From: Mucor racemosus
Lineage: Eukaryota; Mucoromycota; Mucoromycetes; Mucorales; Mucoraceae
Direction: 5' to 3'
DNA: 64,000 bases
Assembly (NCBI GenBank): GCA_027405735.1
Contig: JAPEHQ010000024.1
Coordinates: 372,001 to 436,000, forward strand
Below the pieces are notes generated by a model. It did not search any database. It was not told the origin of the DNA and saw only the letters and a program-made list of their open reading frames with translations. Shown in pieces: positions 46,381-59,490 of this stretch (position 1 is the stretch's first letter; the number at the start of each line of letters is the position of its first letter). Made by a program: the position numbers and the translations under genes.

Positions 46381-49114
46381 ATGGCAAAAGCTACTCAAGA
46401 ATTAAAATATAAAAGACTTAAGGTCGGACATGCTTGCTATGTTTGTCGCAGTAAAAAAATCAAGGTGTGATACAATTTAATTTTATAATTTATATCAAAA
46501 ATATTAATCTTTAAACAATTTTTCAGTGCGATGGATTAAGGCCATGTATGCAGGTTAGATAATGAAAACCAATGAATACATACTGTAGTTTGGCTCATCA
46601 TTTTTTATTTTTATAATTTCTTATCAAATTCTTAATTGCTCATTGAACTAGTGTAAAGGTATATGTTACACTAAATCTAAGATAAAAAATTTTAAATGCT
46701 AAAAAAACAATGTGTTTTTTGTTTTTCATATAGCACGCGGACGAAATTGTCAATCATCAAATCTAGAAACACAAGCTGAAAACTCAAATGATAACAGTAC
46801 AGCAAGTGATAATCAAGATGAAGTAGATAGCAATCATAGCAACATTGATTCCGATGATGATTCCATCTTATTTTCCCGCTCTAAACCAAGCATTAGCAAT
46901 AATCAATCAGTACCAAAGTTTAGCGATACTTGGACCAGTGATGCAGCCAAAAGAACATCATCTATTTATCCTAAAACACAAAAATTGCCTATAGGTGAAT
47001 TCCCAACATTTGGTAGCTTTATACGGTGGAGAGTCGAACCACCATTACCATCAAAATATTCAACTGCCATTGAAATGCCATCCAGTGAAATTCAAATGCA
47101 TCTCATCAACCACTTCTTTGAAACTCGTTATAAGGTATCTCCCATTATACCAAAACGGTACTTTTATGAACAATTGCGTATCAAAGGTCCACTTATTACA
47201 CCGCTTTTATTGAATGCAATTTATTGTACTGTTAGTAGTTCTTCTACCTTGAAAGATGTACCTAAATCAATTGTATTCTTTAATCGTGCCAAGAGACTGT
47301 TAGATGATTTTCTTGATGTGCCAAGAGTTAGTACAGTTGCAGCACTTTGCCTTTTATCCTTGTATGAGCCTGTACCTACCAAGTCTAAATCCGCGGAAGA
47401 TCAACATTGCCGTTCTTGGATGCATAGCGGTATGGCTTTTCGTATGTGTCTTGAACTTGGTTTAAATATGGATACCCCTCATTCTAGAGATAATATGCCA
47501 CAAGGATGTATTGAACTTCGAAGAAGAATCTTTTGGTATTGCTACTGCTTAGATAAAATGCAAAGCGCAGAATGGGAAAGACTTTGGTCAATTCCTTCTT
47601 CCTTGGCAAGAACTGCTTTACCTCAAATATTACCTCAAGACGATGAATCTGAACGTTGGATTGTACAGACATTTCAACAAAAGATTAAGCTGTCATTACT
47701 TGGTGAAGAGGGTCTTCAAATCCGTGCTTCTTTTGCTATTCGCGATAATATTGATAACAATAGGTTTTATGATCAACTCAATCAATATCGTGCCAAACTA
47801 TTACAATGGAGTGCTAATTTACCTTTGCCTGAAATATGGAACATACAATCTTGTGCCACAATTGAAGATGTAATTAAAGAGCCAAGAAAATCACCAGAGA
47901 TTGGTTACTTTCTTGCCCTGTACTACTTTATGCTGAGCGATACACTGTTTTGTCTTCCTGATAACGCTAAAACATCAATTCAACATCGTATCTATGCAGC
48001 TCAGCTTACAAGATGCGTCGAAAGTGCTTGTGAAGATCCTACGTTGGTGATTAGATATGAATTCCTTGCTCATACTTTAATTGCTTCTATTCGTGTACAC
48101 GCAAGATATTTAAATGATCAGGATCCTAAAGTAGCTAGCGAATCTTTATATTTTTTTAATTTATGCGTTAAATTACTTCGTAAATTACAACATTTTGCTA
48201 TTATTCCAGAGTGTACTGCTGTATTGCAAAAGATTTCTGCTATTCATCAGCATTCCAGATTACACACTGTTTATTCTGATGCTTCACTTTCAAAAGTGAA
48301 TCCTACTGCTGCTTCTGCTGCTGCTAATGCTGCTGCAACTCTTGATTCTACACCTCATCAATTCAATAATATAATGACTCTTCAGCAAATCGATGCAAAT
48401 GGAAATATGATACAATATCCATGTGAACGACAACAACAACAACAACAACAACAACAAACTCAAATAAACAATAATAATCTTGTTGATCCTTATAGAACAG
48501 ATGTTTCTAATGATAGTTCATCTTTTGAATGCCAAAATATGGATAGTATGCTCGGTAATTCACCTTTTAATAGTATGACAGCATTTGGTACAAGTATTGG
48601 TGTTGATTTTGGGGATAGAAGACAATTATGGGAATTTGCATTAGATGCTGCCATACAACAAAAATATGAATTTAGTGGATCCGCACCATCTACACCAGAA
48701 GATAGTATGAACCATACAACATTTCCCGCAACAACAAGTTCTGAATGGTCAAGTCCATGTGGTCCAAGTGATTTTATTTGGCCAGATCCAATTGTATTAC
48801 AAACATCACCTCCACCATTACCACCACCACCACCACCACAACAGCAACAACAATATAACACAACTACTTCACCTCATCAACAACAAGATTTAAATTCTAT
48901 GCTAGCATATCATAACATGTCTAATATAAATAACAATAATCCTCAACCTATATATATTCAACAACTACCCACTCAACAACAACGACCAATGAATGTCAAT
49001 ATCCATACAACAAACAATGCCATGAACTCATCTGTATTAAACCCAAATTTATGCTATTCAAGCTTACCGAATTCTGTAGTAAACGTACTTCAGCATACTT
49101 ATTACCCTAATTAA
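46381..49114 (+). CDS. Zn2Cys6 (fungal binuclear cluster) transcription factor
   Basis: Four exons: 46381-46464, 46527-46553, 46652-46658 (7 nt) and 46734-49114, giving 832 aa. The spliced N-terminus reads ACYVCRSKKIKCDGLRP, CMQCKARGRNC: spacing C-x2-C-x6-C-x5-C-x2-C-x6-C, an intact binuclear zinc cluster. All three introns fall within it. An acidic Ser/Asn-rich linker follows. The fungal-specific middle homology domain is at about residues 130-480 (HLINHFFETRYKVSPIIPK, RRRIFWYCYCLDKMQSAEW). The C-terminal third is low-complexity, with polyQ (near 48432), polyP (near 48823) and Asn runs, probably an activation region. Target genes cannot be told from sequence. It is convergent with the bZIP gene, with about 400 bp between stops. 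Confidence 0.9.
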
Positions 49115-49279
49115 TTGTTTAAATAAAACCACCTGTATATATATACATTTACATAAAATGCACGTTGATTATGGAGAATTTTACTGATAGAAATTCACGC
49201 TGTTTCAGGTTAATTTGAACAAAAAGGTTTCTAATTTATTTATAATAAAACGGTAAAAATGGCGAAATAATATAGCGAT

Positions 49280-49345
49280 ATTAAGCAAAAAAAAAAAAAA
49301 AAAAAAGGGAAACAGGAGGAGGAGGAGGAGGAGGAGGAGGAGGGT
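49280..49345. repeat. A-run and (GAG)n microsatellite
   Basis: About 19 A followed by nearly pure AGG/GAG triplets (49315-49343) in the intergenic region 3' of both the Zn2Cys6 and bZIP genes. Simple repeat. Confidence 0.85.
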
Positions 49346-49518
49346 ATCTTGCTCCTTATTCATAAAAGATCTACAATTTGATGAAAAGAAAAAACTAGGA
49401 TCAGAGAGTTCAAATGCATTTAAAATCAATATACTTGCCAAGATTAAATTCGGTAAAATTATCAGTGAATACATAGGATTTGTGATCTATTAAATAAAAT
49501 CTCTAGGATCAATGTTCT

Positions 49519-50175
49519 TTATAAAGCAGCTTCTAATCTTAGAGACTCGCCTGTTATTATCTGATTATCCAATGTATTGAATAATTCCAATTGCTCCTCT
49601 GAGGAAGAAGATATTGGACTACAGCTTGTTGTTGTTGTTGTTGTTGTTGTAGTAGTAGTAGTAGTAGTAGTAGGGTTGGTAAATACATCATCAAATATAT
49701 AATGAATAGGGTCTGATGGAGACATTTTATCAGAGCCTAAGCTACTATCATTTGGTGAAAGTGGCAGCATGCCATCTATTGAAGACTAGGATTATTAATA
49801 TACTCAAAAAAAATGATAAATGATACACCTACTGCTAATAGACATCGAGGCTACATTTACTTGTGCTTGAAGTCTTTGATTATCAGCAAGCGCTATTTCC
49901 AGTAATCTCTGTAATGAAATGACTTCAGAAGAAAGTTGTTGAGATCGTTCTTCGGCTACCTGAGCGCGCTTGACCGATTGATTATTTACTTCTTTCAAAT
50001 TTTTAATTGTTTCTTCAAAGCCAACAATAGCAGTTTCTAGGGTATTTGTATATTTATTGCGTCGATCCCTAAAAGCTGCTTGTGCTTGTCTATTACGATC
50101 TCTACGTTGCTCATTTGAAAAAACTCTATGGCGTCCAACTTTGGGTGCATATTGTTCATTTGAGTTTGTATTCAT
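49519..50175 (-). CDS. bZIP transcription factor (Yap/AP-1-like basic region)
   Basis: The minus-strand ATG at 50175 starts an exon encoding a basic region RRDRNRQAQAAFRDRRNKY at about residues 24-42. A leucine-zipper coiled coil follows (LETAIVGFEETIKNLKEV...LQRLLEIALADNQRL). The NxxxQxxFRxR pattern is that of the fungal Yap family, though neither cysteine-rich redox domain is visible. A second exon (stop at 49519) encodes LSPNDSSLGSDKMSPSD, a Thr run and a short acidic tail. The join is uncertain. The choice that keeps frame is donor GTAGGT after 49833 and acceptor AATAG before 49775, giving 199 aa; the more obvious CTAG acceptor leads straight to a stop. A small gene for the family. Confidence 0.8.
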
Positions 50176-50608
50176 ATTGATGATTTGTCTATATGATATT
50201 AGTCAAGGAAAAGTGGATAAAGAAAAGAAACAGACGAATTTTTTTAATCGTAAACAAACCCGAGTAACTCTAGTTTTTTCTATCTAATTGGGTAGGTACC
50301 AAAGAATCTGCTGTTCAATGTTTAAATTCGACCAGTAGATGTAATCACTTGAGAAGACGATCAAATTTACCGCTTTTTAATACAAAAAAAATAAAAATAT
50401 ATACCTGGCATGCTGCACAATAATGTCCATAAAGTATTTTTTAAATATCTTAAAAAGCTGTAAAGAAACAATCTTTTAAGGGTATCAATGTCTATGATTC
50501 CATCATTAAAAGTACGCCCAAAAAAATGGCCTAGACTTGGCCAGTGAGACAAAATGGCAACTGTATGTTGTGAAACAAACAAAACGAAATATTCTTTATT
50601 TTATATCA

Positions 50609-53600
50609 TTATTGAGCCAATGATTGTTCAGCTACTAATTTAGAATAAATTCCATTCAATCCTAGCAACTCTTTATGAGTACCTTGTTCTTTGATTCTAC
50701 CATCCTTTAATACGCAAATGACATCTGCATTTATAACAGTAGACAATCGATGAGCAATTGTAATAGTTGTTTTGTTTCCTTCTTGTATGATTTTATCAAG
50801 TGCCTCTTGAACCAATCTTTCGCTTTCACTATCCAATGCTGATGTAGCTTCATCTAAAAGTAGAACCTTGGGTTTTCGCAAGATGGCTCGAGCAATTGCT
50901 ATTCTTTGTTTTTGGCCGCCAGATAATTGAGAACCTTTATCACCAACTCGGGTATTATATCCTTGTGGAAGACTTGCAATAAAGGTATGAATGTTGGCAG
51001 CTTTTGCTGCATTTTCAACATCTTGTACAGTTACATTTGCATCTTCATCAACACCATATCTAATATTGTCATCAATTGACATATTGAATAAAACAGGCTC
51101 CTGACCCACAATAGACATATGACTTCGAAGGTTATGCAATGTATAAGATTTTACATTTATTTGATCCAGTGACACTGTTGCTGCTGAGTCTTCCATCACA
51201 TCATACCATCGTTGCAATAGTCCGATTATTGTTGATTTTCCACAGCCAGATGGACCGACCATAGCAATTGTTTGACCTGAATTGATATCAAGGCTGAATT
51301 CACCATCAAAAATTAAGTTATCTGGTCTTGCTGGATATGCAAATTTAATATTATCAAATTTGATATTTCCCTCAATTGTGCCAACCTTGGGTTCTGCTCC
51401 TTCAAGCTCAGTATCAATTTGAGATGCACGATCCAAAAGGTTAAATATGGTTCTAGTAGCATCTTTTCCCTTGGCAAGAACAGTAGCAAACATACTACTA
51501 CGACCGGCTGCTTCAGCAGTAAGAAGCAACACTGTCATACTGATAAATAATTGACGAAATTCAATACTTCCACTAACAAGTAATCTAGTACCAGCATAAA
51601 ATGCTAGGGCATTAGTATATATAGAAATTCCTCGATGAAACGCATATCCTATAGATGAAAAATATGCTTTTCGTATCGCCATTTTATGTGATTGTTCTGT
51701 TGCTTTAGTGTATCGTTCTTCAAAATAAGATTGTTTGTTAAGTGCTGCTACAGTTCTCACTTCTCTAATAGCTTCACCTGCTACTTGACTACTTTGAATG
51801 TTGCTATTCTTTGTCTTGTCATTAAAATTGCTCTGCAAGTACATATCAAAAGTAGTTGAAAGTACAATAAATGGAGCCATGCTCATTGTAATCAATGTCA
51901 AAGCCCAACTATGCGTAAAAGAGATGGATAGACCAGTAATTAAGGTTGCAAGCAGACTGATTACATCTCCCCATACTTTGGATACCATCTCACTAACACT
52001 GCGTGCATCAATAGCTAAATTAGACGTAAGAGTACCCGTATTATTCTCTTTTCTGTCAAAAAACCCGATCTCTTGTTTCATATATGCCTTGAAAATTTGG
52101 CCACGAAGCCGATGAGTAAAATATTCACCACTTAGTGGGAAACAAATACCATTTAACCCTGCTCCAATAAACGATGCTATGCCAATAATAAAGAATATGA
52201 ATGCGTATAAGTTTGTGCCTTGTAGTGGAGGTGCAGATTGGTAATTGGGATCGGATAGTATACCAATAACACTAGAGAAAGCGTACCCATAAAGTGGTAA
52301 AATAGAACCTTGAATAAGTGCTCCAAAAATGCCTAGAGCAATTAGCGCCCATTCTTGTCGCATTTTCTTAACAACGCTCCAAGTACTTGGGTATTTTCTT
52401 TTAACTTTTGAATTAGTTTTGCCATTATCTCCATTTACATTTTCAATAGTACTTTTTTCAATATATACAGTATTTTTAGTTTTAATGCCACTTATTGTAG
52501 AAACGTCAGTGCTTTCAGTTGAATCTAGTGTATCGATCTTGGTTAAAGAACTGTGTTGTTGTGATTTGTCTCCAACTGATTGCCTTATTATTAATTCTTC
52601 TTTGCCCATTTCTTCATCCACTGATAATGTGCTTTGCTCTTCTTTTTTAGTATTGATTGTTTGTTTTCTTACTAAATCAGCGTACATTCCATCTCGTGAA
52701 ATCAATTCATGATGTGTACCTGTTTCAACTATTCTTCCATGATCTAGCACAATGATCTTATCTGCTTTAGCTACAGTAGATAAGCGATGTGCAACTATGA
52801 TAGTTGTTCTAGTAGTCGATGCTTTGTCTAATGCATTTTGAACTAATCTTTCTGACTGAGTGTCTAAAGCAGATGTTGCCTAAATAATTTGTTAGATCAA
52901 ATACTATTTAAATACACGCATGTCCAACTCACTTCGTCTAATAACAAAATACTTGGGTTCTTTATAATTGCTCTTGCGATTGCAATTCTTTGTCGTTGAC
53001 CACCTGAAAGCATACCACCAAGTTCTCCAACTGAAGTATTGTAGCCCTGGGGCAATTGTTTTATAAATTTATGACAATTTGCTTCCTTAGCTGCTGCAAT
53101 CACATCTTTATCAGAAACAGGAACAGGACTACCCATTTGAATGTTTTCTCGAATACTCATGTTGAATAAAACAGGTTGTTGGTTCACAACACCAATACTT
53201 TGACGCAACCATTTAACATTTAAATTCTTCAAATCATGACCATCCAAAGTAATTTGGCCTTCACTTGGGTCATAAAATCTTTGTATAAGCTGAAGAATAG
53301 TAGATTTTCCAGAACCTGATGAACCGACACATGCAACTGTCGTTCCAGGAGTAATTGAAAGTGAAATGTCACGGAGTATCAGTACGTCTGGTCTTGAGGC
53401 ATAAGCAAAATCTACATGATTGAACTCGATGCCGCCATTCACATGAGCCGGTTTCTCGCCATCATTATTATCATCACAGTTTATAGTGGGTATAGTATCA
53501 ATTACTTTAAATACTTTGTAAGAAGCACCACATGCATTTGTAATTGCAGTTAAATTTGGCAACATTTTGGATAAGGAAATACTTCCCATGATCATGCTAA

Positions 53601-54612
53601 GAAATACAACAAATACAGCCGAGGCTGTTGATTTACCTTCTAAAACTAATTGAGAGCCATACCAAAGCGCTAATCCCAAAGAGCTAAAGAAACAAAACAT
53701 AAACACAGCTATTCCACCGCCTGCTATATAGATTCTTTTGGCTCCAAATTTTTCAGCTACTTTGAGCTTCTCCTGAAAACGCTTTGAAAATCTCTCTTGA
53801 AGTGAAAATGCGTGGACTGTACGAATGGATTGTAAAGCTTGCTCCGCTACTGCTCCAGCTTGTGCATATGATATTTGAGATTGTATAATGTATTTCTTGA
53901 TTAGAATAATCATTGTCAAGCAAGTAGCAGCCAAGAGTGGACATACTGCAAACATAGTCAATGCCATTTTGTAACCTATTCATGTTCATTAACATACATG
54001 TGGTAAATAAAAGAATAATTTTGCTTAATTACCTCTATAGAAACCGACCGCAAAACCGGCAATAAATTGAAAAGTAAACGATATACATAAACCAAACTTT
54101 TCAGAGATACCGTCCTGAATAAGTTGAGTATCTACTGCTAATCTGGTCAATAATGAATCATCTTTGGCATTATCGAACCAGGACATATCCTGTTTTATAA
54201 TAGAGTGTAAATAGGTAATTCGGATTCGACGTGCCTGTCGTTCACCAATCCTTATCCATAAACAAGTGGACACATACGCTGTAATTATCGCTGCTGTTCC
54301 CATGAGCAACATGAGTCGAATGGTTGGTAATGTCATTGCTAAAATTTCATCGTTGCCTTTGGCATTCCTAGATATAGTCGATATGTACGATCCGTAAATC
54401 AGTATTGACAATGGTGGCAGACATCCTGATCCCGCTGATAATAAAACAGAAAACATAATCACTGCTATTTCTGCTCGTGTGGCAAATCGAAATAATTTTA
54501 TGATTGAAATTTTTGGTTTTTTATTATTGGTTTTTGATGCTTTGTTTGTTGTGTTTGCATGATTTGATTTCACTGAAGTTTTATTGCTATTTTTAAGAAT
54601 TGGAAATTTCAT
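50609..54612 (-). CDS. Full-length B-family ABC transporter (MDR1/P-glycoprotein type)
   Basis: This is a membrane ATP-driven exporter of lipids, peptides or drugs. Minus-strand exons 54612-54033, 53975-52933 and 52879-50609 give 1297 aa, the normal length for (TMD-NBD)2. ATG 54612 (MKFPILKNSN) is chosen because the frame upstream has no other ATG. Membrane domain 1 is followed by NBD1: Walker A VGSSGSGKST, signature LSGGQRQRIAIARA, Walker B ILLLDEATSALD, the last completed by removing intron 2. The linker at about residues 600-690 is charged and Ser/Thr-rich. Membrane domain 2 is followed by NBD2: VGPSGCGKST, LSGGQKQRIAIARA, VLLLDEATSALDSESE and H-loop IAHRLST. Both ATP sites look catalytically complete. 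Substrate cannot be inferred. No stop or frameshift was seen. Confidence 0.95.
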
Positions 54613-55155
54613 CGTATGGTATGACCTAATCAATAGCGACGACGAGAATGAAAGTGAAAATAAAAAGGAGAGAAAGTTGCATCAAGTTTATATGATGGAA
54701 ATACCTAATTACCCTTTTTTTTCGTTTCCATTCTAAAACAAAAAAAAACAATATGCATACATCCAATATGCGGGAATGCTAAAAACATCAAGTCATGGTA
54801 CATTTCATGTGCATCTTTCTCATAAAGCGTTTACTGCTATATATATGAGCCGAGCATTACCCGAGTGACCAAGCATTCAATAGCTGATAAACATTATACA
54901 TGTGTAAATTACATTGCTGATGTTTATTCAATCATGGAGTTATGTTTTTGTTAGCGTTTTTTTTTTATAAATAGATCTACTTTGTTTATATTCACTAAAC
55001 CGGCATTCCTCGATTTTTTTTTTATACTTTTTAAAAAAAAAAAGATCGACAAGATATTTGTAACATTTCTATGCAGTGTACATTCAATGGCCAATGTACA
55101 TTTGATATTATGATCAAAAGAGATAAGAATGATCGTTCTTTAATAATGCAGGTAT

Positions 55156-55196
<41 letters not shown>

Positions 55197-55250
55197 AAAT
55201 CCGTACAGTCCTGAAAAAATATGCTTCGTCTTCAAAACCGAAATACACCA
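54613..55250. other. Upstream region of the ABC transporter, with a (TA)n tract
   Basis: No gene. A pure TA dinucleotide run of about 36 bp lies at 55158-55193. Short T- and A-runs occur near 54960 and 55027. Confidence 0.6.
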
Positions 55251-56640
55251 TCATTTTTTGTAGCTGTAATCGTATATATACTAAAAAACATTTTTCAAAA
55301 TATACCTTAGACACTGCTAAACAGACATGAATTAGTCGCATTATGCTACCTATCCCTAAATTTATTTTATATCTCACGAAAAACTCCAAAACGCGTAAAA
55401 TTCACTGCTTTTTCCTTGAAAATTGGGTCTCACTTTTCATCCCTGATCTACTTTTTGTTTTTACTAAATAGCACTAAGAAAAAATTATATGCCAATGTAC
55501 CTGAGATGTTCAGCTTTAATCCAAAAATAAGTATCCAAAAATATCCTATTTTTTACAGTTGATATTAATTTTTCAGTGCTAAGGTTTCAGATTTTTTACG
55601 CGTATTTCACTGCTAAAGGATTGAAAACTTTGAGACTTCATATCTCTAGAAAAAAATAAGCTATACTAACACTTTCTAATAATAAAACTTACTTATTTTA
55701 AAGTGCTTTATAACATATTTTAATACAAAAAAATTCTGGACACTTTTATTTTTTTTTCATTTTTTTGGCATTTCTATAGTAGATTTCAAAATATTCGTTA
55801 AACTAACCAGCATCTTTTCTACATTCATACCGTAGAGCTCATTGAGTTCTCTCAGAACCAATTTAGAGTTTTTCAAAATATTGATTTTTCGTGGAGATAT
55901 CCTCAAAAATGTGTACAAAAAGGTACCTCCATTTCTAGCGTCCATTTTCCCCTTGTATACCCTCATCCTAGATTCTGAATTTGAAAAAAAATTGACAAAA
56001 GCCTTGTTTTCTCTACGAAAAATAAAAATAGAAAATTTAGCAATGGCTAGATCGATAGATAATTATTTTGTGCATCATTTCAATTACATAAATTTGAAAC
56101 ATGCTTATAAAAAGTGACGCATATATTCAAAAAACCTCCAAAATTTCAATCGCATTTTACGTAAAATTTAACATGAAACATTTGTCTGAATGTTATTTAG
56201 ATAGATGCAGCATCCAAAATTGTACAAAAACCATATAATGCCCTAGTTCAGCTTACTTTGTAGTTCATGAACTATTGAACGAATTTGTTTTTCGCATCAT
56301 TTTTCGCATCATTTTTCGATCAGTTTAGCAGATTGATTTTAGAGCTCAGCTATCATAGGTTGCAAGTTGTAATGTGTATCGTTAATTTGATTATCTCGAT
56401 GAAAAATCAGTAATTTTTGCTGAAACAAAAATGGTAGAGTAGAATTCAACTGGATCTATCTTGTAAATACAAAAAAAATCTACTTGCTAATTATAAGATT
56501 TAAATTTTTCAATCGATTTTATGTTAATGGTAGGTCAATGCAGTAATATTTTGGTTTAACTATTTTACTTTAGGACAGATATCAATAGCCATACATAATA
56601 AAAAGGGGCATATGATTCGAAATTAAATTTTAAAACGGCT
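55250..56640 (+). repeat. Dispersed repeat R1, copy C (most complete)
   Basis: This uninterrupted copy has the same orientation as A1. It includes AAAACGCGTAAAATTCACTGC at about 55388, the block encoding LYTFLRISPRKINIL on the minus strand (ORF 55757-55966), and the region matching 34700-35260 inverted. No clear terminal inverted repeats or target duplication could be seen at its ends, so its class is unknown. Confidence 0.78.
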
Positions 56641-57039
56641 TTGAATAGGCATTATATTCATAGGAGACATCTTTTTTTGGAAGTTAATTTCAGAATATTC
56701 ATCTAAAACATCTTCTCTAAACTGAGGCTACTACACGTGAACATTGATTTCTGCCTTCAGCGATCATTGTAAAAAAAAAAAAAGTCTATATAGCACTTTA
56801 CAACCCTTCTTGTACCAAATATAAAGTAAATAATATATTAAAAGCATAATTTTTAATAGATATTGATGTTTTATTTTCCATTTTATATCATTAAAAGACC
56901 TATATTTAGTAACTATATTGCACAACATAGCATGAAGATGGATACATTAAATTGCCGCGTACTGGTCACATTTAAAGATTCTTTTCAAAAATTTTCCAAA
57001 AATCTGATCATCTTTAATTAGTTTACTAGCAAAATAAAA
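56641..57039. other. Upstream region of the methyltransferase gene
   Basis: AT-rich with no frame. Contains an A-run at 56771-56783. Nothing else was recognised. Confidence 0.5.
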
Positions 57040-57901
57040 ATGTCAAATTCTGTAAGTTCTTCTATTTTTCTTTCCATGTTCTATTTAAGGGCTCATATTA
57101 AAGCTTAGGAAGAACAAGCCGAGCTAATGAAACAGCCAGAATGGTACACTAAAGCTCAAGACTATTGGAATGGAGTAACACCTACCGTTGATGGCATGCT
57201 TGGTGGTTTTTCAGTCGTGGATCCTGTTGATGTCAAGGGCTCATTAGAATTTGTTGATGAGTTTGTTTATGGCAAAAGAGGCGTTAATAATGTCATGAAA
57301 AAAGAGCCTATTATTACCAATGGCTATGCTTGTGATTGTGGAGCAGGCATTGGTCGCGTTACGAAGAACTTTTTATTGAATGTACCATTTGAAAAAGTGG
57401 ATCTTGTTGAGCAAGCACCATCTTTTGTTGAACAAGCTAAATCTGGATATTTGAAAAAAGAGATAGAGCAAGGCAAGATCGGACAAGTTTTATGTCAAGG
57501 TCTTCAAGATTTTGAACCTGAACAAGGCAAATATGATTTGATTTGGTGTCAATGGGTGCTAGGCCATTTGACGGATGGTAATATACAAATATTACAAGAT
57601 GTTAACCTGCGATAATTCATTCATAACATTATTGATTTATACAGATCATTTTATTGCCTTTTTTAAACGTTGTATTCAAGGATTAAAACTCAATGGTCTT
57701 ATTGGCGTAAAAGAAAATAATGCATCAAAAGAAGCATTGGTGGATGATGAAGATAGCAGCATTACAAGAACTAGTGACGAATTAAAAGAATTATTTACAA
57801 AAGCTGGTCTAGAATGTATTAAAGAAGACGTTCAACGAGGCTTGCCTGTTGGCTTATTTACTGTTAGAATGTACATGTTGAAACCAATTGAACGACAATA
57901 A
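57040..57901 (+). CDS. Protein alpha-N-terminal methyltransferase (NTM1/Tae1 family)
   Basis: This family methylates the alpha-amino group of proteins beginning (after Met removal) with X-Pro-Lys/Arg, using S-adenosylmethionine. Exons 57040-57051, 57109-57577 and 57645-57901 give 245 aa, the usual length. Diagnostic blocks are YWNGVTPTVDGMLGGF, the SAM-binding motif DCGAGIGRVTKN, VDLVEQAPSFVEQAK, and YDLIWCQWVLGHLTDDHFIAFF, where the HLTDD join is created by splicing intron 2. Exon 1 is only four codons. The stop lies 21 bp from that of the opposing ABC ATPase gene. Confidence 0.93.
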
Positions 57902-57922
57902 TAAATTTTATATTTTTATTTA

Positions 57923-58169
57923 TTACATTTGAACTGTAGTTGCGCTACTATTGCTATCTGTATTTTGACTTTTGACAGAGTCTGATGGAGTAGGGGCATG
58001 TGATCTAGTAAGTGTTAGGGTATGTGTACCCACTCTTTCTTGTTGGCCCGGATCATGGGATATCCAAATACATGTTTTTGACTTGAGAGTATTTTCTACA
58101 AGCTTAATTGATTCTGGGTCCAATGCTGAAGTTGGTTCTATTAATAAAGAATGTTTGAGAATTATGATA

Positions 58170-58204
<35 letters not shown>

Positions 58205-58831
58205 GAATGTCTTACCATCTAGTAATAAAATATCGGGATTCAAGGCAAGGGCAACGGCCAATGCACATCTCTGCATTTCTCCGCCGGAAAGATTACTCCA
58301 TTTTTCTACAAAATGACTATGAGATAAATTCCATTCATTACCAATTTTAACCTAATTAAATTTAGTATATAAAGTGACAAATGTGTATACACTTGGATGT
58401 AAAAAATACTTACAGGATCACCTAATTTCTTGGCTCTTTGACTGGCATATTTTTTAACCATATTAAAAAAATCCATAGGAGTGCCAGGATGAACAGCAGG
58501 CCTTTGAGGAACATACATGACACGAGATCTCCAAGTAGGGATATTATAATCATTTACATCTTTATCATGTAATGTACAATAACCTTTCTCATATGGAATC
58601 AATTCAGCAATACATTTTAACAAGGTAGTTTTTCTGGAAAAAAATAAAATAAAGCTAAATTAGATTGTTGTACAAATCTTTTTTGATAAAAAAAAAAGAT
58701 GGTTACCCAACACCACTTGGACCACGCATTACCAAAGTATCACCTTCTTCTAAATCAAATGAAATATCTCTAAATAACCATCTACCATCAGGTAATTGCA
58801 TAGAGATATCATGAGCTTGAAACATTGCCAT
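57923..58831 (-). CDS. Small soluble ABC ATPase, STAR1/ABCI17/YbbL(FetA)-like
   Basis: A stand-alone nucleotide-binding subunit. Minus-strand exons 58831-58707, 58633-58414, 58351-58216 and 58137-57923 give 231 aa. Walker A GPSGVGKTT is joined across intron 1. The family-specific WRSRVMYVPQRPAVHPGTP (Q-loop) follows, then signature NLSGGEMQRCALAVALALNP and Walker B DILLLDEPTSALD, joined across intron 3, then WISHDPGQQERV (H-loop). These features match bacterial YbbL/FetA and plant STAR1 (ABCI17), which work with a separate membrane partner (YbbM/FetB, STAR2/ALS3). No such partner gene lies in this window. A (TTA)n run fills part of intron 3. The C-terminal Ser/Thr-rich tail is extra. Confidence 0.9.
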
Positions 58832-59074
58832 TTTTCGAGATGAGAATGAAGAAAGAAAGAAGAGATGTACCCAATCAAACGGGCCATGGCATTTTATTTT
58901 ATTTTTAATTATACAAGCACATTAACGCTTCAGTGACGTCGTTTGGAAGGCAAGATGATGAATACGATTCGAATCATAAAGGCAACGTGGATAAGAAGCA
59001 TCAAGACCATTCAAATGAACGGCATAGACCTAAGAAACCAACGGTTGCTAGGGTAAAAATGCATGAGAACAGTC

Positions 59075-59106
<32 letters not shown>

Positions 59107-59490
59107 GAGGATTTATGGTTGCCATGGTAACCAAATCAGATTATAAAAATTTTTACATCAAGTTTAGATGGAATCAAGGATGAGATGCAGATTATTTCAA
59201 TATAATAAAACGTAAGTTTATCCTAATTAATTATATACATGTTCGATGGTCAAAAACAGATAAAAAAAATCTGACTTTTTCAAATTTTTTTATTTTTATT
59301 TACCTACCTACTTGAGAATATTATAATTCTAGCAGTTTAACTTGTATCTTACTTCTTCTTCTTCTTCTTCTTCCTCCTCCTCCTCCTACTCCCTTCTCTT
59401 GTTTTTATTTTTTTTTCTAATCAAGAAAAGAAAGCATAGATTTCTACTTTTCAAGTATTTTAACCGAGAAACAACGTTAAATATAAACTT
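58832..59490. other. Divergent promoter region between ABC ATPase and LAMMER kinase
   Basis: This 660 bp separates two divergently read genes. It contains a 26-A run (59078-59103) and a C/T-rich (TTC/TCC)n tract (about 59353-59390). A 65-codon frame (58933-59130) that reads through the A-run is low-complexity and probably not coding. Confidence 0.55.

Noticed and set aside
50367..50582. 71-codon minus-strand ORF just beyond the ABC transporter stop
   Set aside because: No motif, low-complexity ends, and located in the 3' region between two genes; probably chance.
58933..59130. 65-codon ORF with a poly-Lys run
   Set aside because: It reads through a 26-A microsatellite in the divergent promoter region; no conservation evidence.
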